Assembly (NCBI RefSeq): GCF_001557535.2
Contig: NZ_CP014308.1
Coordinates: forward strand, 372,001-436,000
DNA length: 64,000 bases
Reading direction: 5' to 3'
Origin: Burkholderia sp. PAMC 26561
Lineage (GTDB): Bacteria > Pseudomonadota > Gammaproteobacteria > Burkholderiales > Burkholderiaceae
A program made the position numbers and the translations under genes. Below are positions 36,371-46,380 of this stretch, one piece after another; position 1 is the stretch's first letter; each line of letters opens with the position of its first letter. The notes beneath the pieces were generated by a model, which saw nothing but the letters and a program-made list of their open reading frames with translations, was not told the origin of the DNA and made no database searches.

Positions 36371-37465
36371 TCATCTCCGTGCGTTACGGCATTGCACATT
36401 CGGTATTGTCGGCAGCGTCTCGCCGGTTGACTTGCCGTTGGCACTCCTGTTTAGGTCATGATTCGGTTTTGTTTTTTGCCGGCGTATCAAATGGTCTTCT
36501 TGGTCGACTGTCAATCGCCTTCGAAACTCACTTGGAGATATGCGCAGATTTCGTACGAATGCTCTTCGCATCATTTCCGATGACCCGAAGCCGCATGTGT
36601 AAGCAATCCATTTGATGGGGCGGTCTGAACCTTCGATGAAATCGCATGCACTCTCGATACGCATTTGTTCGATCGCTCGGGCCGGCGTAAGGCCCGTGTT
36701 CGTAACGAAAAACCGCGCGAAAGTCCGGCGACTCATGTTCATTCTCTCTGCGAGTGCGGGCACAGAGAGATCAGAATTGAGGTTTGCTAAAATGAACACA
36801 CAAAGATACCTAATTCGAGGATCGCCGACCAACTGACCGCGTCGGGTTTTGCTGCCCTGAAATCGCTCGATGGCAGGTTCGCAAGGCGCAATCGCTTTAT
36901 TCGCAAGATTCGTCGCAATCGCCCGGCCTAGGTCCGCCTCGACCGTGGCCACAGACTTGTCAATTCCAGCCGTTAATCCAGCCGGTATCCTATCGGCCAC
37001 GTCTCTGACATGAACTACGAATGTTCCGGACCTAACCGCGGGAATGGCAATCGCGACTTTGTGGCACGTAGCCGAATTATCATTGACTCGTCTTTTGGCG
37101 AGAGCCCCCGTCTTCGCGAGAAAGAACGCACCGGCAGGAACCGAAGCCAGCCGTGCAATTTGCCGTGCATACGCCGGTAGCCAACGACTCAAATGACCAG
37201 TCCTGGAGGTATTGAAGGCGTCTGGATTGCCAGCAGGCGGATATAGCGTTTTCTGCAGAGCCTGAGCGTCTGGTTCTACACGGGCGGAATTGAAATAGGA
37301 CCTAACTTCCTTTCCTAACAAGGTCGTCTGGTAATAAGGAGCCAGCCCGGCGCACATGAGCTCCTGATTAGCCATAGAGAGGTCCTGCAGCGGTCCGCAC
37401 AGGTCGAGGAGCAAGGATTCGTCGAATAACAAGAACCAGACCGAATGCATTGTTGCGTTGCTCAC
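36371..37465 (-). CDS. AraC-family regulator with DJ-1/PfpI-like N-terminal domain
   Basis: 364 residues from a GTG at 37465 with GAGG upstream. The N-terminal half has the GlxA/FtrA-like start V-W-F-L-L-F-D-E-S-L-L-L-D-L-C-G-P-L-Q, a class I glutamine-amidotransferase-like fold used as a sensor, and T-A-G-I-D near residue 187. The C-terminal double helix-turn-helix includes M-N-M-S-R-R-T-F-A-R-F-F and I-A-Y-T-C-G-F-G-S-S-E-M-M-R-R-A-F. It heads the SDR and GST genes, which it may control. The linker region is more divergent than usual. Confidence 0.83.
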   Translation of the reverse strand: MSNATMHSVWFLLFDESLLLDLCGPLQDLSMANQELMCAGLAPYYQTTLLGKEVRSYFNSARVEPDAQALQKTLYPPAGNPDAFNTSRTGHLSRWLPAYARQIARLASVPAGAFFLAKTGALAKRRVNDNSATCHKVAIAIPAVRSGTFVVHVRDVADRIPAGLTAGIDKSVATVEADLGRAIATNLANKAIAPCEPAIERFQGSKTRRGQLVGDPRIRYLCVFILANLNSDLSVPALAERMNMSRRTFARFFVTNTGLTPARAIEQMRIESACDFIEGSDRPIKWIAYTCGFGSSEMMRRAFVRNLRISPSEFRRRLTVDQEDHLIRRQKTKPNHDLNRSANGKSTGETLPTIPNVQCRNARR

Positions 37466-38546
37466 AAATTCCTCCCCCGACCCTTAAGCCCGTGTCCCCA
37501 TCCAAAGATCAATGTCAGATTGTTTATAGCGCAGAGGGCTATAGCAGACAATCAGACCTAGGTCTGGTTCCATGGAGTTTGCCTGCTGTTGGAGAGGCGC
37601 AAGATATCGAACGGGTCGATGCGTCGGTTGCCCCTATGGGTTGCGCGCGAAGACAGTAGTGAACGCGTCGGCAGTGGCATCTGCATGCTTCTGACAGATA
37701 CTTGTGACTGCGCGAGATACGGACCACGAGCGGTAGCATCCGGGTTTAATCCTTCGGCGAGAGATGAGCTTTTGCCCTGTGAACGGCGGTCGAAATCCGC
37801 CATTAAACGGGGGCATGAGTTTTCCGGGAACGGTTTTTGAGCAACTCCCGAGCAAAATGTCTCGTAGCGGGGTCAAGGGCAAGCGCAGCTTGGCGAAGCG
37901 AATCCTTGACCCCGCGAAGGGACAAAAAACTGGTGCTGGGCGCGACCTCGGTCGCGCCATAAAGCGCATTCTCGCCGCCGTTTAATGGCGGTTTTGCACC
38001 GACGCTAACATGCCCGACTCGCAACGGTGCGCCGCGACAATAACAACTGCAAAAGCCAACTGTCAGATGCCTTCCCGCTTTGCAACAACGCGGTCGGGTC
38101 AAGGACAACGAACCGGCAGCGGCGCCGGATGCATCTTCGGACGCGCGGTCGCGCGCAAGACCGTGCGTCCGTCAAGCGAAGCGCTCAGAAATGGGGCAAG
38201 GGCGGCGCACCTGCGTCCGTCTCATTGGTCGGCGCGCTGACTCGGAATCAGATCGCATACAGCGACGGCAAAAACATCTCGATGATGACGGTTCCGGCCG
38301 CAGTTCCGCGAATCAGCGTGTACGCCATTGATCCCAAAAGGAGAACTGTGTGAGAGGGTGCAAATGCAAACACCACTGCGACGGCAGTGAAAACAACCGG
38401 TCGCGCCCGCTGTACGATCACCTAAACTACAGCGTGATAGACGTCGAGACTATCCCGTTGATTGGTGTGAATTTGACTGATCAAAATCAAGGTGATGCAC
38501 ATGAAAATCGTGCTCTGGATGTTTCAGCAGCTAAGCCAAAGACAAC
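37466..38546. other. 1.1 kb without a gene, containing nested inverted repeats
   Basis: No coding sequence recognised. The interval 37797-37991 is described separately. Frames at 38010-38353 have no family. Confidence 0.5.
37797..37991. repeat. 195-bp unit of nested inverted repeats (MITE-like)
   Basis: A perfect 14-bp inverted repeat, CCGCCATTAAACGG (37797-37810) and its complement (37978-37991), encloses an 11-bp perfect inverted repeat CGGGGTCAAGG (37868-37878 / 37904-37914) and a tight 9-bp hairpin GGCGCGACC (37939-37947 / 37950-37958) with a two-base loop. No open frame fits. It may be a miniature transposable element or the end region of a lost insertion sequence. Confidence 0.6.
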
Positions 38547-39625
38547 CTAGTGTTCCGTTCCGCTGATGCTCGTACAAAGTCTTTGTAGCTTTGCGAGGAC
38601 GGAGTCAGTGGAAGCGGTCCACGTAAAAGGTTCGCAATTCTCGTTGTAGTGGGACACGACTTCGTCAATACGCTTAATGAGTTGCTTGACCGAGCCGAAC
38701 GAACCGCGACGTATGGCCTTGCCGGTGATCAACGCGAAGAAGCATTCCGCCTGGTTAAGCCACGGACTATAAGTGGGGAGAAATGCATGTGCCACCGAGG
38801 CCGCGCAGCCAGCCATGCCTTGACCGTGGGATGCTTGTGGGCACCGTAGTTGTCGACGATGCAGTGCACGTCGAGACCTTCGGGCGCCGCCTTGTCAATC
38901 TCGCGCAGGAACGACAGAAACTCATGGTTCCGGTGACGCGGCTTGCAGGCGACCAGTACCGCGCCGTTGAGCACATTCAGGGCCGCAAACAGCGTGGTGG
39001 TGCCGTGACGGACATAGTCATGCGTGACGCCCTCAACGTGACCGAGGCCCATCGGCAGCATGGGCTGCGTGCGTTCAAGCGCTTGGCATTGGCTTTTCTC
39101 GTCTGCGCACAGCACCAGTGCGTTCTCTGGGGGCTCAGGTACAGGCCGACCACGTCGCGCAGTTTCTCGATGAAGAACGGATTGATGGACAGTTTAAAGC
39201 TCTCGCTGCAGTGCGGCTGGAGGCGCAGCAATTTGAAAAATCGATGGACGCTAGTCGCAGAGATTGTCGTCTCCGCGGCAAAGGTGCGTACGCTCCAATG
39301 CATGGAGCCGTCGGCAGGCTTGGTATGCAACGTCCGGTGGATCAACTCGACCACCCGCTCGTCATCGATCGTGCGGGGCTTGCCGGGCCGCACTTCGTCG
39401 TACAGAACGTTGATGCGTTGTTCAAGGAACCGGGCGCGCCATTTATCGACCGTGGCGCGCATGAGTTGCAAGCGCCGCACAATCTCGCTATTTGGTTCGA
39501 CCAGCGACCGCAGCCAGAACAATGCGTGCCCGCGTAACCAATGCAGCCGGAATCGAGCGCGAGCGCGCCATCGAAGCAAGCTGCGATTGTTCGGCTTCGT
39601 TCAACGTCACCCCACCTTCGGTCGT
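38547..39625 (-). pseudogene. IS630-family transposase, multiply frameshifted
   Basis: The gene can be followed leftwards from M-P-M-G-R-P-K-V-G (about 39625) through A-R-F-L-E-Q-R-I-N, the W-S-V-R-T-F-A-A-E-T helix-turn-helix, L-C-A-D-E-K-S-Q (first Asp of DDE), C-I-V-D-N-Y-G-A-H-K-H-P (second Asp) and F-L-P-T-Y-S-P-W-L-N-Q-A-E (catalytic Glu). The parts lie in different frames with changes near 39600, 39520, 39080 and 38790. The gene is inactive although its catalytic motifs are still readable. Confidence 0.8.
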
Positions 39626-40372
39626 CCCATTGGCATGTTGGTATTTCCAGTTCCGTTGATACCAACATCCTACGCAAACATAGTTCAGTTAACGGCGGAA
39701 CAGCACACTAGGCTCACGCATGTCCGTAAGAGCGTTACTGGAAGCCAGGAACGCACAGCACTATGGATGGCACACCGCCGAACGTCCTTGGGAGGGGAAA
39801 CTGCGTTCCACGCGCTTTCACGCGGCGATGACGAACTCGTCTGGGATACCGTGGCCTTCTCGGACTTTGACGTGCGCGCCAGCGGAATGGATCGCCGTAG
39901 CGCGCCTTACGACCGGTCCCGAGCCCAGAAATCTCGCTCCGACGCTCAGACGAACTCTGTGGTGAAGCGCCCGCGAGGCGATGATACCGGCTCAATAACC
40001 TACCTCCACGTCGCATTCGCAATCTGCAGAGTCCTAGTCTAGCAGTCCGTGTCGCAATGTGTGGCCCCGGCAAGCGCTACCGTCAGTTACTCACTGACCT
40101 TGATAGATCCAGCACGACACACTGATTCACCGTGCATCAGAACGTTCCAGAACTTTGCAGTTTTCAACTAGGGTGCGCAAGTATCTAATCCGCTACGATG
40201 TTATGACGCCAATGCCCTCATCGAATGCAGCCGGCGATCTCGCTTCAAGCGCTAACCTCGCTTGACGCACCCAGACGTGCAATACGCGCAGTGCTCGGCA
40301 CAACAAAAAACGAGCGACCAATCGCGAACATCGATTGATCGTTTTTGACTACATGGCGCCGAAGGAGTGCTC
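39626..40372. other. Intergenic upstream of the tandem regulators
   Basis: No gene recognised. A hairpin followed by five T lies at 40306-40346, just before the first regulator gene. Confidence 0.45.
40306..40346 (+). terminator. Terminator-like hairpin before the FixJ-type genes
   Basis: CAATCG (40319-40324) pairs with CGATTG (40332-40337); flanking AAAAACGA and ATCGTTTTT extend the symmetry, giving a T-run at the right and an A-run at the left. It could end transcription from the left or act in the leader of the next gene, whose start is 27 bp further. Confidence 0.35.
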
Positions 40373-41260
40373 ATGGACTCATTCACGAAGCGCCATTTCG
40401 TCAAACGGGACGACGGCGATCCTATGCCCGCTGACCGGCCGCCACGCCTCCTCCGGACGAAACCGCTAGCTCAATTTGATGGCGCTGCCGAACAGCTCGA
40501 GGCAGGCGGTCAGCTTGGTCAAGATAGTGGTCAGCCCTATAGCGTCAACGTGGGCGACGCTCCAGTCGTTCAAGATGGGTGCAGTGCGCAAACTTCTTCT
40601 GCTGACGAGCTAGGCACTGTGTTTCTACTTGTCGAAAAACCACTCGTTTTTGAGTTTCTGCGAGCGTCGCTCTGTTCGGCCGGTATCCGCGTCGTCAAGT
40701 TGAAGGATTACTCGGAACTGTCCAACGAGCCCCGGTCAGCTCATCGTGCGTGCCTGATTGTTGGTCGATGCGTCGCTGGAATGGACGGGACAATTGCGCA
40801 GGAGATCGTGCAGTCGTCGAGCAACAAAATGCCTGTCATCTTCATCACAGCGAATCACGACGTAGCATTCGCGGTACAGGTGATGCTCGCCGGTGCCGTA
40901 GACGTATTGCCCTTGATGCCAACCGAAGCGGAGCTGTTTGATGCCGTCAACAATGCCTTTTCTCTGGACGGGAAACAGCAGGGAAAAACAGCTGCCACCA
41001 CGCAATTTGCAGAACGCTTCAACACATTGACACAAAGAGAGCGTCAAATCATGACGGCTGTCGTTAAAGGATCGTTAAACAAACAGGTCGCCTATGCGCT
41101 GGGCCTTAGCGTGATCACTATCAAGATGCACCGAGGGAGCGCTATGAGAAAGATGGGTGCAACGACATTTGCTGACCTCGTCAAGATCGCGGGTGTGCTC
41201 GGGCTTCTGGATAGCCAGGATGACGCGGTTTTTGAAGATAGCGCAGACATAGCGGCGTAA
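40373..41260 (+). CDS. FixJ-like LuxR-type regulator with degenerate receiver
   Basis: 295 residues; ATG at 40373 with GAAGGAG five bases upstream. After an unusual 80-residue N-terminal extension comes a receiver-like domain in which the phosphate-accepting Asp position reads Gly131 (C-L-I-V-G-R-C) and the conserved Lys reads Met182 (P-L-M-P), while T159 is kept. It therefore cannot be phosphorylated in the usual way. A LuxR helix-turn-helix follows (L-T-Q-R-E-R-Q-I-M, N-K-Q-V-A-Y-A-L-G-L-S-V-I-T-I-K-M-H-R). It may bind DNA constitutively or pair with the normal paralogue encoded next. Confidence 0.82.
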   Translation: MDSFTKRHFVKRDDGDPMPADRPPRLLRTKPLAQFDGAAEQLEAGGQLGQDSGQPYSVNVGDAPVVQDGCSAQTSSADELGTVFLLVEKPLVFEFLRASLCSAGIRVVKLKDYSELSNEPRSAHRACLIVGRCVAGMDGTIAQEIVQSSSNKMPVIFITANHDVAFAVQVMLAGAVDVLPLMPTEAELFDAVNNAFSLDGKQQGKTAATTQFAERFNTLTQRERQIMTAVVKGSLNKQVAYALGLSVITIKMHRGSAMRKMGATTFADLVKIAGVLGLLDSQDDAVFEDSADIAA

Positions 41261-41480
41261 CGCCTTGGGACCGCCGTTTGCCGGCTAATACCAAGTTCTT
41301 TTAATTGAAAATGTGCAGATGTAATCACGGCTCTATCTTATTCAGGCTGCACGCTCAGATAGATCCAAACAGTGCTGAAGTCGCGTGCTTTTGACAAATG
41401 TCTTGAGAATATTCGCTCCAGCATATCTGCAACTCAACCTGATGACAGGCACTAGCTTGCTTCGCACGAGGAGAAGGTAA
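41261..41480. other. Spacer between the two FixJ-type genes
   Basis: 220 bp with no gene; it probably holds the promoter of the second regulator. Confidence 0.4.
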
Positions 41481-42239
41481 ATGGTCGCACCACATTTCAA
41501 TTCCGCGCGCGCGGAGATTTCAGTAGCGACCTTTACCACTTCGTCGATTCGCGACTTGACCGCGTCCAGCCCAAACAGCCATGCTGGCGAATCTGAACCC
41601 AGTACAGTGATTGCCCTGTTGAATGAAGATAAAAAAACCAGAGAAGCAATCGAAGATGCATTACAGGCGAGCGGATACAGCATGACGGAGTTCAACTCTG
41701 TCAGCGAGTTTTTTGCAGCGGCGAAATGCGGAGCCGCGTGTTGCCTGATACTGGATTCCTCATTTCTAAGTGCATGCGCTAACGGAGAGCAGAAACGGCT
41801 CGTTTCTCTATCTGTCGATCTTCCTGTGATCCATCTCATGAGTACCGCCGACGTCCGCACCGCAGTCAAGGTGATGAAGTCGGGTGCTGCAAACCTCTTG
41901 CTAAAGCCGGTCGATTTTGACGCGCTAATCTCAGCAGTAAATCGAGCGGTCCATGTGAATCGGCCGACGAACGGGGTCGTATCCGTGCTCGGTGCTTTGC
42001 GGCGACGCCACGCTACATTGACTCCCCGCGAGCATCAGGTAATGGTGATGCTGACGAACGGCAAGAGAAACAAACAGATTGCTGATGCTCTTGGGATCAG
42101 CATCATCACGGTTAAGGTACATCGCAGCAGAATCATGCGAAAGATGTGTGTCGCCTCCTTCGCAGATCTAGTCTGCGCCAGCATCCACCTCAATGCCGGC
42201 GAACTCAAAAGCACCGGCATTGTTGATGACCGGCCGTAA
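41481..42239 (+). CDS. FixJ-like LuxR-type response regulator
   Basis: 252 residues with GGAGAAGG upstream of the ATG. The receiver is complete: acidic pair E49-D50, phospho-acceptor Asp92 in L-I-L-D, Ser/Thr at 121-122 and Lys142 in L-L-K-P. The LuxR-type DNA-binding domain has L-T-P-R-E-H-Q-V-M-V-M-L and N-K-Q-I-A-D-A-L-G-I-S-I-I-T-V-K-V-H-R. A 40-residue serine/threonine-rich leader precedes the receiver. It is a paralogue of the preceding gene. No histidine kinase is nearby, so the kinase must lie elsewhere. Confidence 0.86.
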   Translation: MVAPHFNSARAEISVATFTTSSIRDLTASSPNSHAGESEPSTVIALLNEDKKTREAIEDALQASGYSMTEFNSVSEFFAAAKCGAACCLILDSSFLSACANGEQKRLVSLSVDLPVIHLMSTADVRTAVKVMKSGAANLLLKPVDFDALISAVNRAVHVNRPTNGVVSVLGALRRRHATLTPREHQVMVMLTNGKRNKQIADALGISIITVKVHRSRIMRKMCVASFADLVCASIHLNAGELKSTGIVDDRP

Positions 42240-42514
42240 GAGCCTCTTGTTAAATCCTGGATCGCAGCTGGCTACCGCCTTTCTGACGACGACCGTCCTC
42301 GCGTGTCGCAATATTGTCGAGCGCGACAGAAGCGGCATGCAATGCATTCTGGATTGCTCGGGGAACGGGTTGCATTCCCCGCTTTCCAAAGGTAACTGTC
42401 GAGAATTGACGGCGAACGCATGGCTCCGATTCCTGGACTCAACGTGCCGGTCAGTATCTCAGTCGGGCTCGCTTGCTTGGGGGCCGAAGCGAGACGCAGG
42501 CCCTGAAACGCCGG

Positions 42515-45403
42515 TCAAGCACCGGGCAAGAGTCTCACCGGCAAGTCTGGACTACAGCAACGCATCGCAGCTTTCCGAGTCTCAGAAAGAAACCTGTCTG
42601 CGGCGATTAAGTCGATTGTATCGGACGCCTCGGTAAAGCGGCACCGAACGTGTTCGACGACGTCGTGTGCCTCCTTGTATCGTTGCTGATTCTGCCGCAA
42701 TTTCCCCAGACTAAGCGCAGCGCGAAGTCCCCACGCCAGTAGACCACCATCTTCCGCCAACTCGTACGAAAGCGAAAACGCCTCTTCGGCCACCAGCTCT
42801 GACCCACCTCGGCCAGCGTGAATTTCCAGTTCACCCCGAAGCCGATGCAATTCGGGCAAGGAGCAGCCATCTTCGACGCGCTCAGCGTGGGCGATCGCTT
42901 CTGAGACAAACTTCTCTGCCACGCTCAACCTACCGTTCAACACCAACTGCCTGCACAACTCACTGAACAGTCCAGTAAGGCTTGCATTGAATTGCCATGC
43001 CGAGAACTTCGCGAACGCTGGAGCAATTAGTCGATCAAACGCTCCTGCATCACCTTCGGCGGAGGTGACAATACCCTCCCAAACATCTACGTGCGCATCC
43101 CACGACGCCATGCCGTGTACACGCGCAATGTTCGAAAGATCGTCAACCTGCCTGCGAAGCTCAGATGGTCCACCCATCAGTAATGTGAGCGGGCAAGAGC
43201 ACATCAGGCGAGCAAACCAGCAACTCAAGGCATCACCGACTCTATCCGCGCGCTCGAGTGCTCGATGCATAGCTTCACTTGCGGCGCCCGGGAAGCCTTG
43301 CATCCAAAGTGTGTGCGCCAGAACGCATTCCGCTCCGACTTGGCCGTCCAGAAGGAAACCGAGAGTCGATGCATACGAGATCGACGAAGCATTTGCAAGA
43401 TAGGACTCTACATGCTCCCGAGCCCGCTTCATATCTCCAACACAGAAGTATGCTGACCCGAGCATGCGATGACTGGTAATTACATCATCCCGCACATCGC
43501 AAGTCCGGCAAGTCTCCTCGAATTGTCTTGCGTACTGTAGTGAGAGACCGAATGGTCCGCGTAGGTAGGTGCACGCCCATAATCCGGAAAGAACTTTAAG
43601 ATTAAAGGCCGTATCTCCCACTTTTGTCGCCAGTTCCGAAGCAGTTTCAAAATGCGCGCGCGCGTTCTCGGCAGCACACGCGAATACAAATACCCCTCCG
43701 AGGGCGAGATGCAACTTCATTTTTCGCTGGACATCCGCGATGCGATTCGCGTTCATCTGCGCCATAGCGTTCTCAACGTTCAACTGACACTCTGCAACAT
43801 GCCCAATTTTCATCCAGTACGGGACAGCAGCCGTGGCGATCGCAATTCCAAGCGCCACGTCCCCCTGGTCCGAAAAGCTCCAACGCAGTGCGAAACGTAG
43901 GTCGTCAAGGTATTCACGAAAACGTGGCAGCAGCTGACCCGAGTCAGAGCGATCCCAATTTAACTCTTCGCGTTCAAATTCGGAGAGGAAGTGTTCCGCA
44001 TGTCGGCGCGCCGTCAACGAAAGCCCGCCAGCATCTACGAGCCTCTCGGCTGCGTAACTGCGAGTCGTCTCAAGCATCCGGTAACTCATGACGGCGCCCG
44101 AAGTCTGAGCTGTCAGTAGTGACTTCGACACAAGATTCACGACTCCCTCGAGGACGGTGTTCGGGGACATTTCCTCGTCGGAAGCAATGGCTTGGGCGGT
44201 TTCGATTGAGAACGCGCCGGCGAATACGCTGAGTCTCGCAAATATCTGCTGTTCGGAATCTGTGAGAAGGTCGTAGCTCCAATCCAACGCGCCGCGTAGT
44301 GTTTGATGTCGTGCAGAGACCGCTCGGCTTCCCCGGTTGAACAATTCAAACCTATCTTCCAGTCGCTCAGCGACGCACTTTATACCCAGAACCTGCGCAT
44401 GCGCGGCCGCGAGTTCGATCGCTAGCGGAAGACCGTCGAGACGCCGGCAGATTCGAGCTTTGTATCTAGCCGTTTCAATATCGTCATTCCCAACGAAGCC
44501 GGCAGCGCGTAGACGCTTATCGAGAAGCTGTACCGCGCTGTGCCTTGAGACATCTTGCACGGTGTCGCTATCCAGCAGGGGAACTACAAGCGCGGGTACT
44601 TGATAAATTCTTTCACCCTCCACGCGGAGGACCTCTCGCGATGTTGCAATAATGTGAAGTAATGGCGAGGCCCTAAGTACAGTCTCCACAGTTCTAGCTA
44701 CGGCTTCAATGATGTGCTCACAGTTGTCGATCACCAGCAGAATTTTCTTGTCACTCAGGACGGAAGCCACCCGGTCCTCAAGTATTTGACTGTCCGCAGG
44801 CGGAAATCCAAGGGCAGTTGCGACGCACATTGCAACATGGTCGCCCGACGAAAGGTTGGCAAGTTCCGCCAGACAAACCCGGTCGGGAAACGAGCTTGCA
44901 AGGCACCTTGCTGTTTCGATTGCAAGGCGCGTTTTCCCGATCCCACCCGTGCCGAGCAATGTGACGAGGCGGTCCGACTCCACCATTTGCGTAAGAGTCG
45001 CTATGGCCGCTTCCCTCCCAACGAGCGGGGATAGCCTGGCCGGTAGGCCGGTTTCGCGGCCTGAAGACCGATTTTCTGCTTCACCGACGATATCAGCAAC
45101 GAACTGGTAACCCCTGCCTGCGATGGTACGGATCGCAACACGCTCCGTGCCAAGCACTTTGCGCAGGGACGACACATGGGATTCGAGAGTGTTTGCCTCA
45201 ACAACGCGCTGTGGCCAGACAGTCGCCATCAGTTCGCCCTTGCTTACAATCGTTCCACGTGCTTTCGCAAGTGTAAGCAGAATCTCGAACGACCGGTCAC
45301 CAACGGCAATAACTTCGCCGCAATACCTGATCTGGCGCTGTGCGACCGAAATTTCGCACCGCCCGAAAGAAAACCGTTCGAATATGACTGCACAACGATC
45401 CAT
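42515..45403 (-). CDS. Large winged-helix/ATPase transcriptional regulator (COG3903 type)
   Basis: A 962-residue protein. Residues about 10-103 form an OmpR/PhoB-type winged helix (F-E-I-L-L-T-L-A, E-A-N-T-L-E-S-H-V-S-S-L-R-K-V-L, G-R-G-Y-Q-F-V). Next comes an AAA/NB-ARC-like ATPase with Walker A G-T-G-G-I-G-K-T (151-158), Walker B I-L-L-V-I-D-N-C-E-H, sensor A-T-S-R-E and L-D-G-L-P-L-A-I-E-L-A-A. The C-terminal 450 residues are alpha-helical and probably TPR-like. Such proteins resemble AfsR/SARP-linked regulators but have no acidic receiver. Ligand and targets are unknown. It is transcribed towards the FixJ-type genes (convergent). Confidence 0.9.
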   Translation of the reverse strand: MDRCAVIFERFSFGRCEISVAQRQIRYCGEVIAVGDRSFEILLTLAKARGTIVSKGELMATVWPQRVVEANTLESHVSSLRKVLGTERVAIRTIAGRGYQFVADIVGEAENRSSGRETGLPARLSPLVGREAAIATLTQMVESDRLVTLLGTGGIGKTRLAIETARCLASSFPDRVCLAELANLSSGDHVAMCVATALGFPPADSQILEDRVASVLSDKKILLVIDNCEHIIEAVARTVETVLRASPLLHIIATSREVLRVEGERIYQVPALVVPLLDSDTVQDVSRHSAVQLLDKRLRAAGFVGNDDIETARYKARICRRLDGLPLAIELAAAHAQVLGIKCVAERLEDRFELFNRGSRAVSARHQTLRGALDWSYDLLTDSEQQIFARLSVFAGAFSIETAQAIASDEEMSPNTVLEGVVNLVSKSLLTAQTSGAVMSYRMLETTRSYAAERLVDAGGLSLTARRHAEHFLSEFEREELNWDRSDSGQLLPRFREYLDDLRFALRWSFSDQGDVALGIAIATAAVPYWMKIGHVAECQLNVENAMAQMNANRIADVQRKMKLHLALGGVFVFACAAENARAHFETASELATKVGDTAFNLKVLSGLWACTYLRGPFGLSLQYARQFEETCRTCDVRDDVITSHRMLGSAYFCVGDMKRAREHVESYLANASSISYASTLGFLLDGQVGAECVLAHTLWMQGFPGAASEAMHRALERADRVGDALSCWFARLMCSCPLTLLMGGPSELRRQVDDLSNIARVHGMASWDAHVDVWEGIVTSAEGDAGAFDRLIAPAFAKFSAWQFNASLTGLFSELCRQLVLNGRLSVAEKFVSEAIAHAERVEDGCSLPELHRLRGELEIHAGRGGSELVAEEAFSLSYELAEDGGLLAWGLRAALSLGKLRQNQQRYKEAHDVVEHVRCRFTEASDTIDLIAADRFLSETRKAAMRCCSPDLPVRLLPGA

Positions 45404-46380
45404 TTTGAGATACTTTCCTGGCTTATTGAGTTAGGTCCGGAAGGGCCTATGCCCGCGACGATGCTGTAATCAGCGACAGTGACCCTGATCCACCCTACGT
45501 GGCGGCGGCCGAAGCCATTTCAGTTTTTGGCATCTGGCGACGATGCGTTCGAGCCTCGCAATGCCCCGGCGCCACCAAATAGGCAGGGGAAACCGATCCC
45601 GCGGCGCCGTTGATCTGGCGAGAACAACTGGCCGTCACCTGACATCAACCATCTTCCGCAACTCACATACGCAAGCATGCCACCTTCAGCGGCACTTCTA
45701 GCGAACCTTGCATCACCCCTTGTGCATTAAGATGCCCGATCCGTCCCTGCCAGGCGGGCGCGTCCCGCAGTACTTTCGCGTGTGAAAACGATTCGCGAAT
45801 ATTTTTGACGACTCGTTAGCGCACCCCTGCCCTCTAAGCTTAGTCGATAATGCGTTTATATACACCTATTAGTCAAGATGGATAAAAAAATTTTGACAAA
45901 TAGGCGTATATGCGCTTATTTACAAATCAATTGCGCTGTTGAATTAGAGCCGTTATAAATCAGGCGATAAAAGAAGGCAACTGTGCGGGCCGCTCGCATC
46001 AATTGCGCAGGACACTTATTAGCTTGACGGGCCGCGCATTGCGCCGACCTCCCCTGCCACGAGTGGCTTGTGCAGAGACGGGAGCACCGCCGCGAGGCGG
46101 ACTTTTCAAATATCGAGAACCTTGGCCAACCTGCCTCGGCGACCTACCGCTTCGCGACCGTGATTACTTCGCGTCGAAATCGTTGGGCACGGCATTGCGC
46201 CGTGCCCCTTCTCGCATAAAGGTTGTGTGTCACTAAACGCCATAATTTTTCGCGTCAACGAGCGCCTCGCGTGGTCGCCCGCGTCAGTCCGCATCCAACC
46301 CGAGACGTGAACGAACCACCTCAGATTTGAAGCAGGCATTTTCGCCATGATCTTAATAGCTGATCGCCATGAGGTTGCGC
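45404..46380. other. Regulatory region upstream of the large regulator
   Basis: Almost 1 kb with no recognised gene; small frames at 46003-46348 lack family features. The long imperfect inverted repeat at 45852-45915 is the outstanding element. Confidence 0.45.
45852..45915. promoter_or_regulatory. Long imperfect inverted repeat with ATAGGYGTATAT cores
   Basis: The left arm (45852-45876, TTATATACACCTATTAGTCAA) read in reverse matches the right arm (45893-45915, starting TTGACAAATAGGCGTATAT) at most positions. The cores are also close to the elements at 9656 and 28069. Two inverted operators for one dimeric regulator, or overlapping divergent promoters (TTGACA at 45893), are possible. Confidence 0.5.

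Noticed and set aside
37741..38060. CRISPR array
   Set aside because: The repeats are inverted and nested, not direct and regularly spaced, and there are no cas genes in the window.
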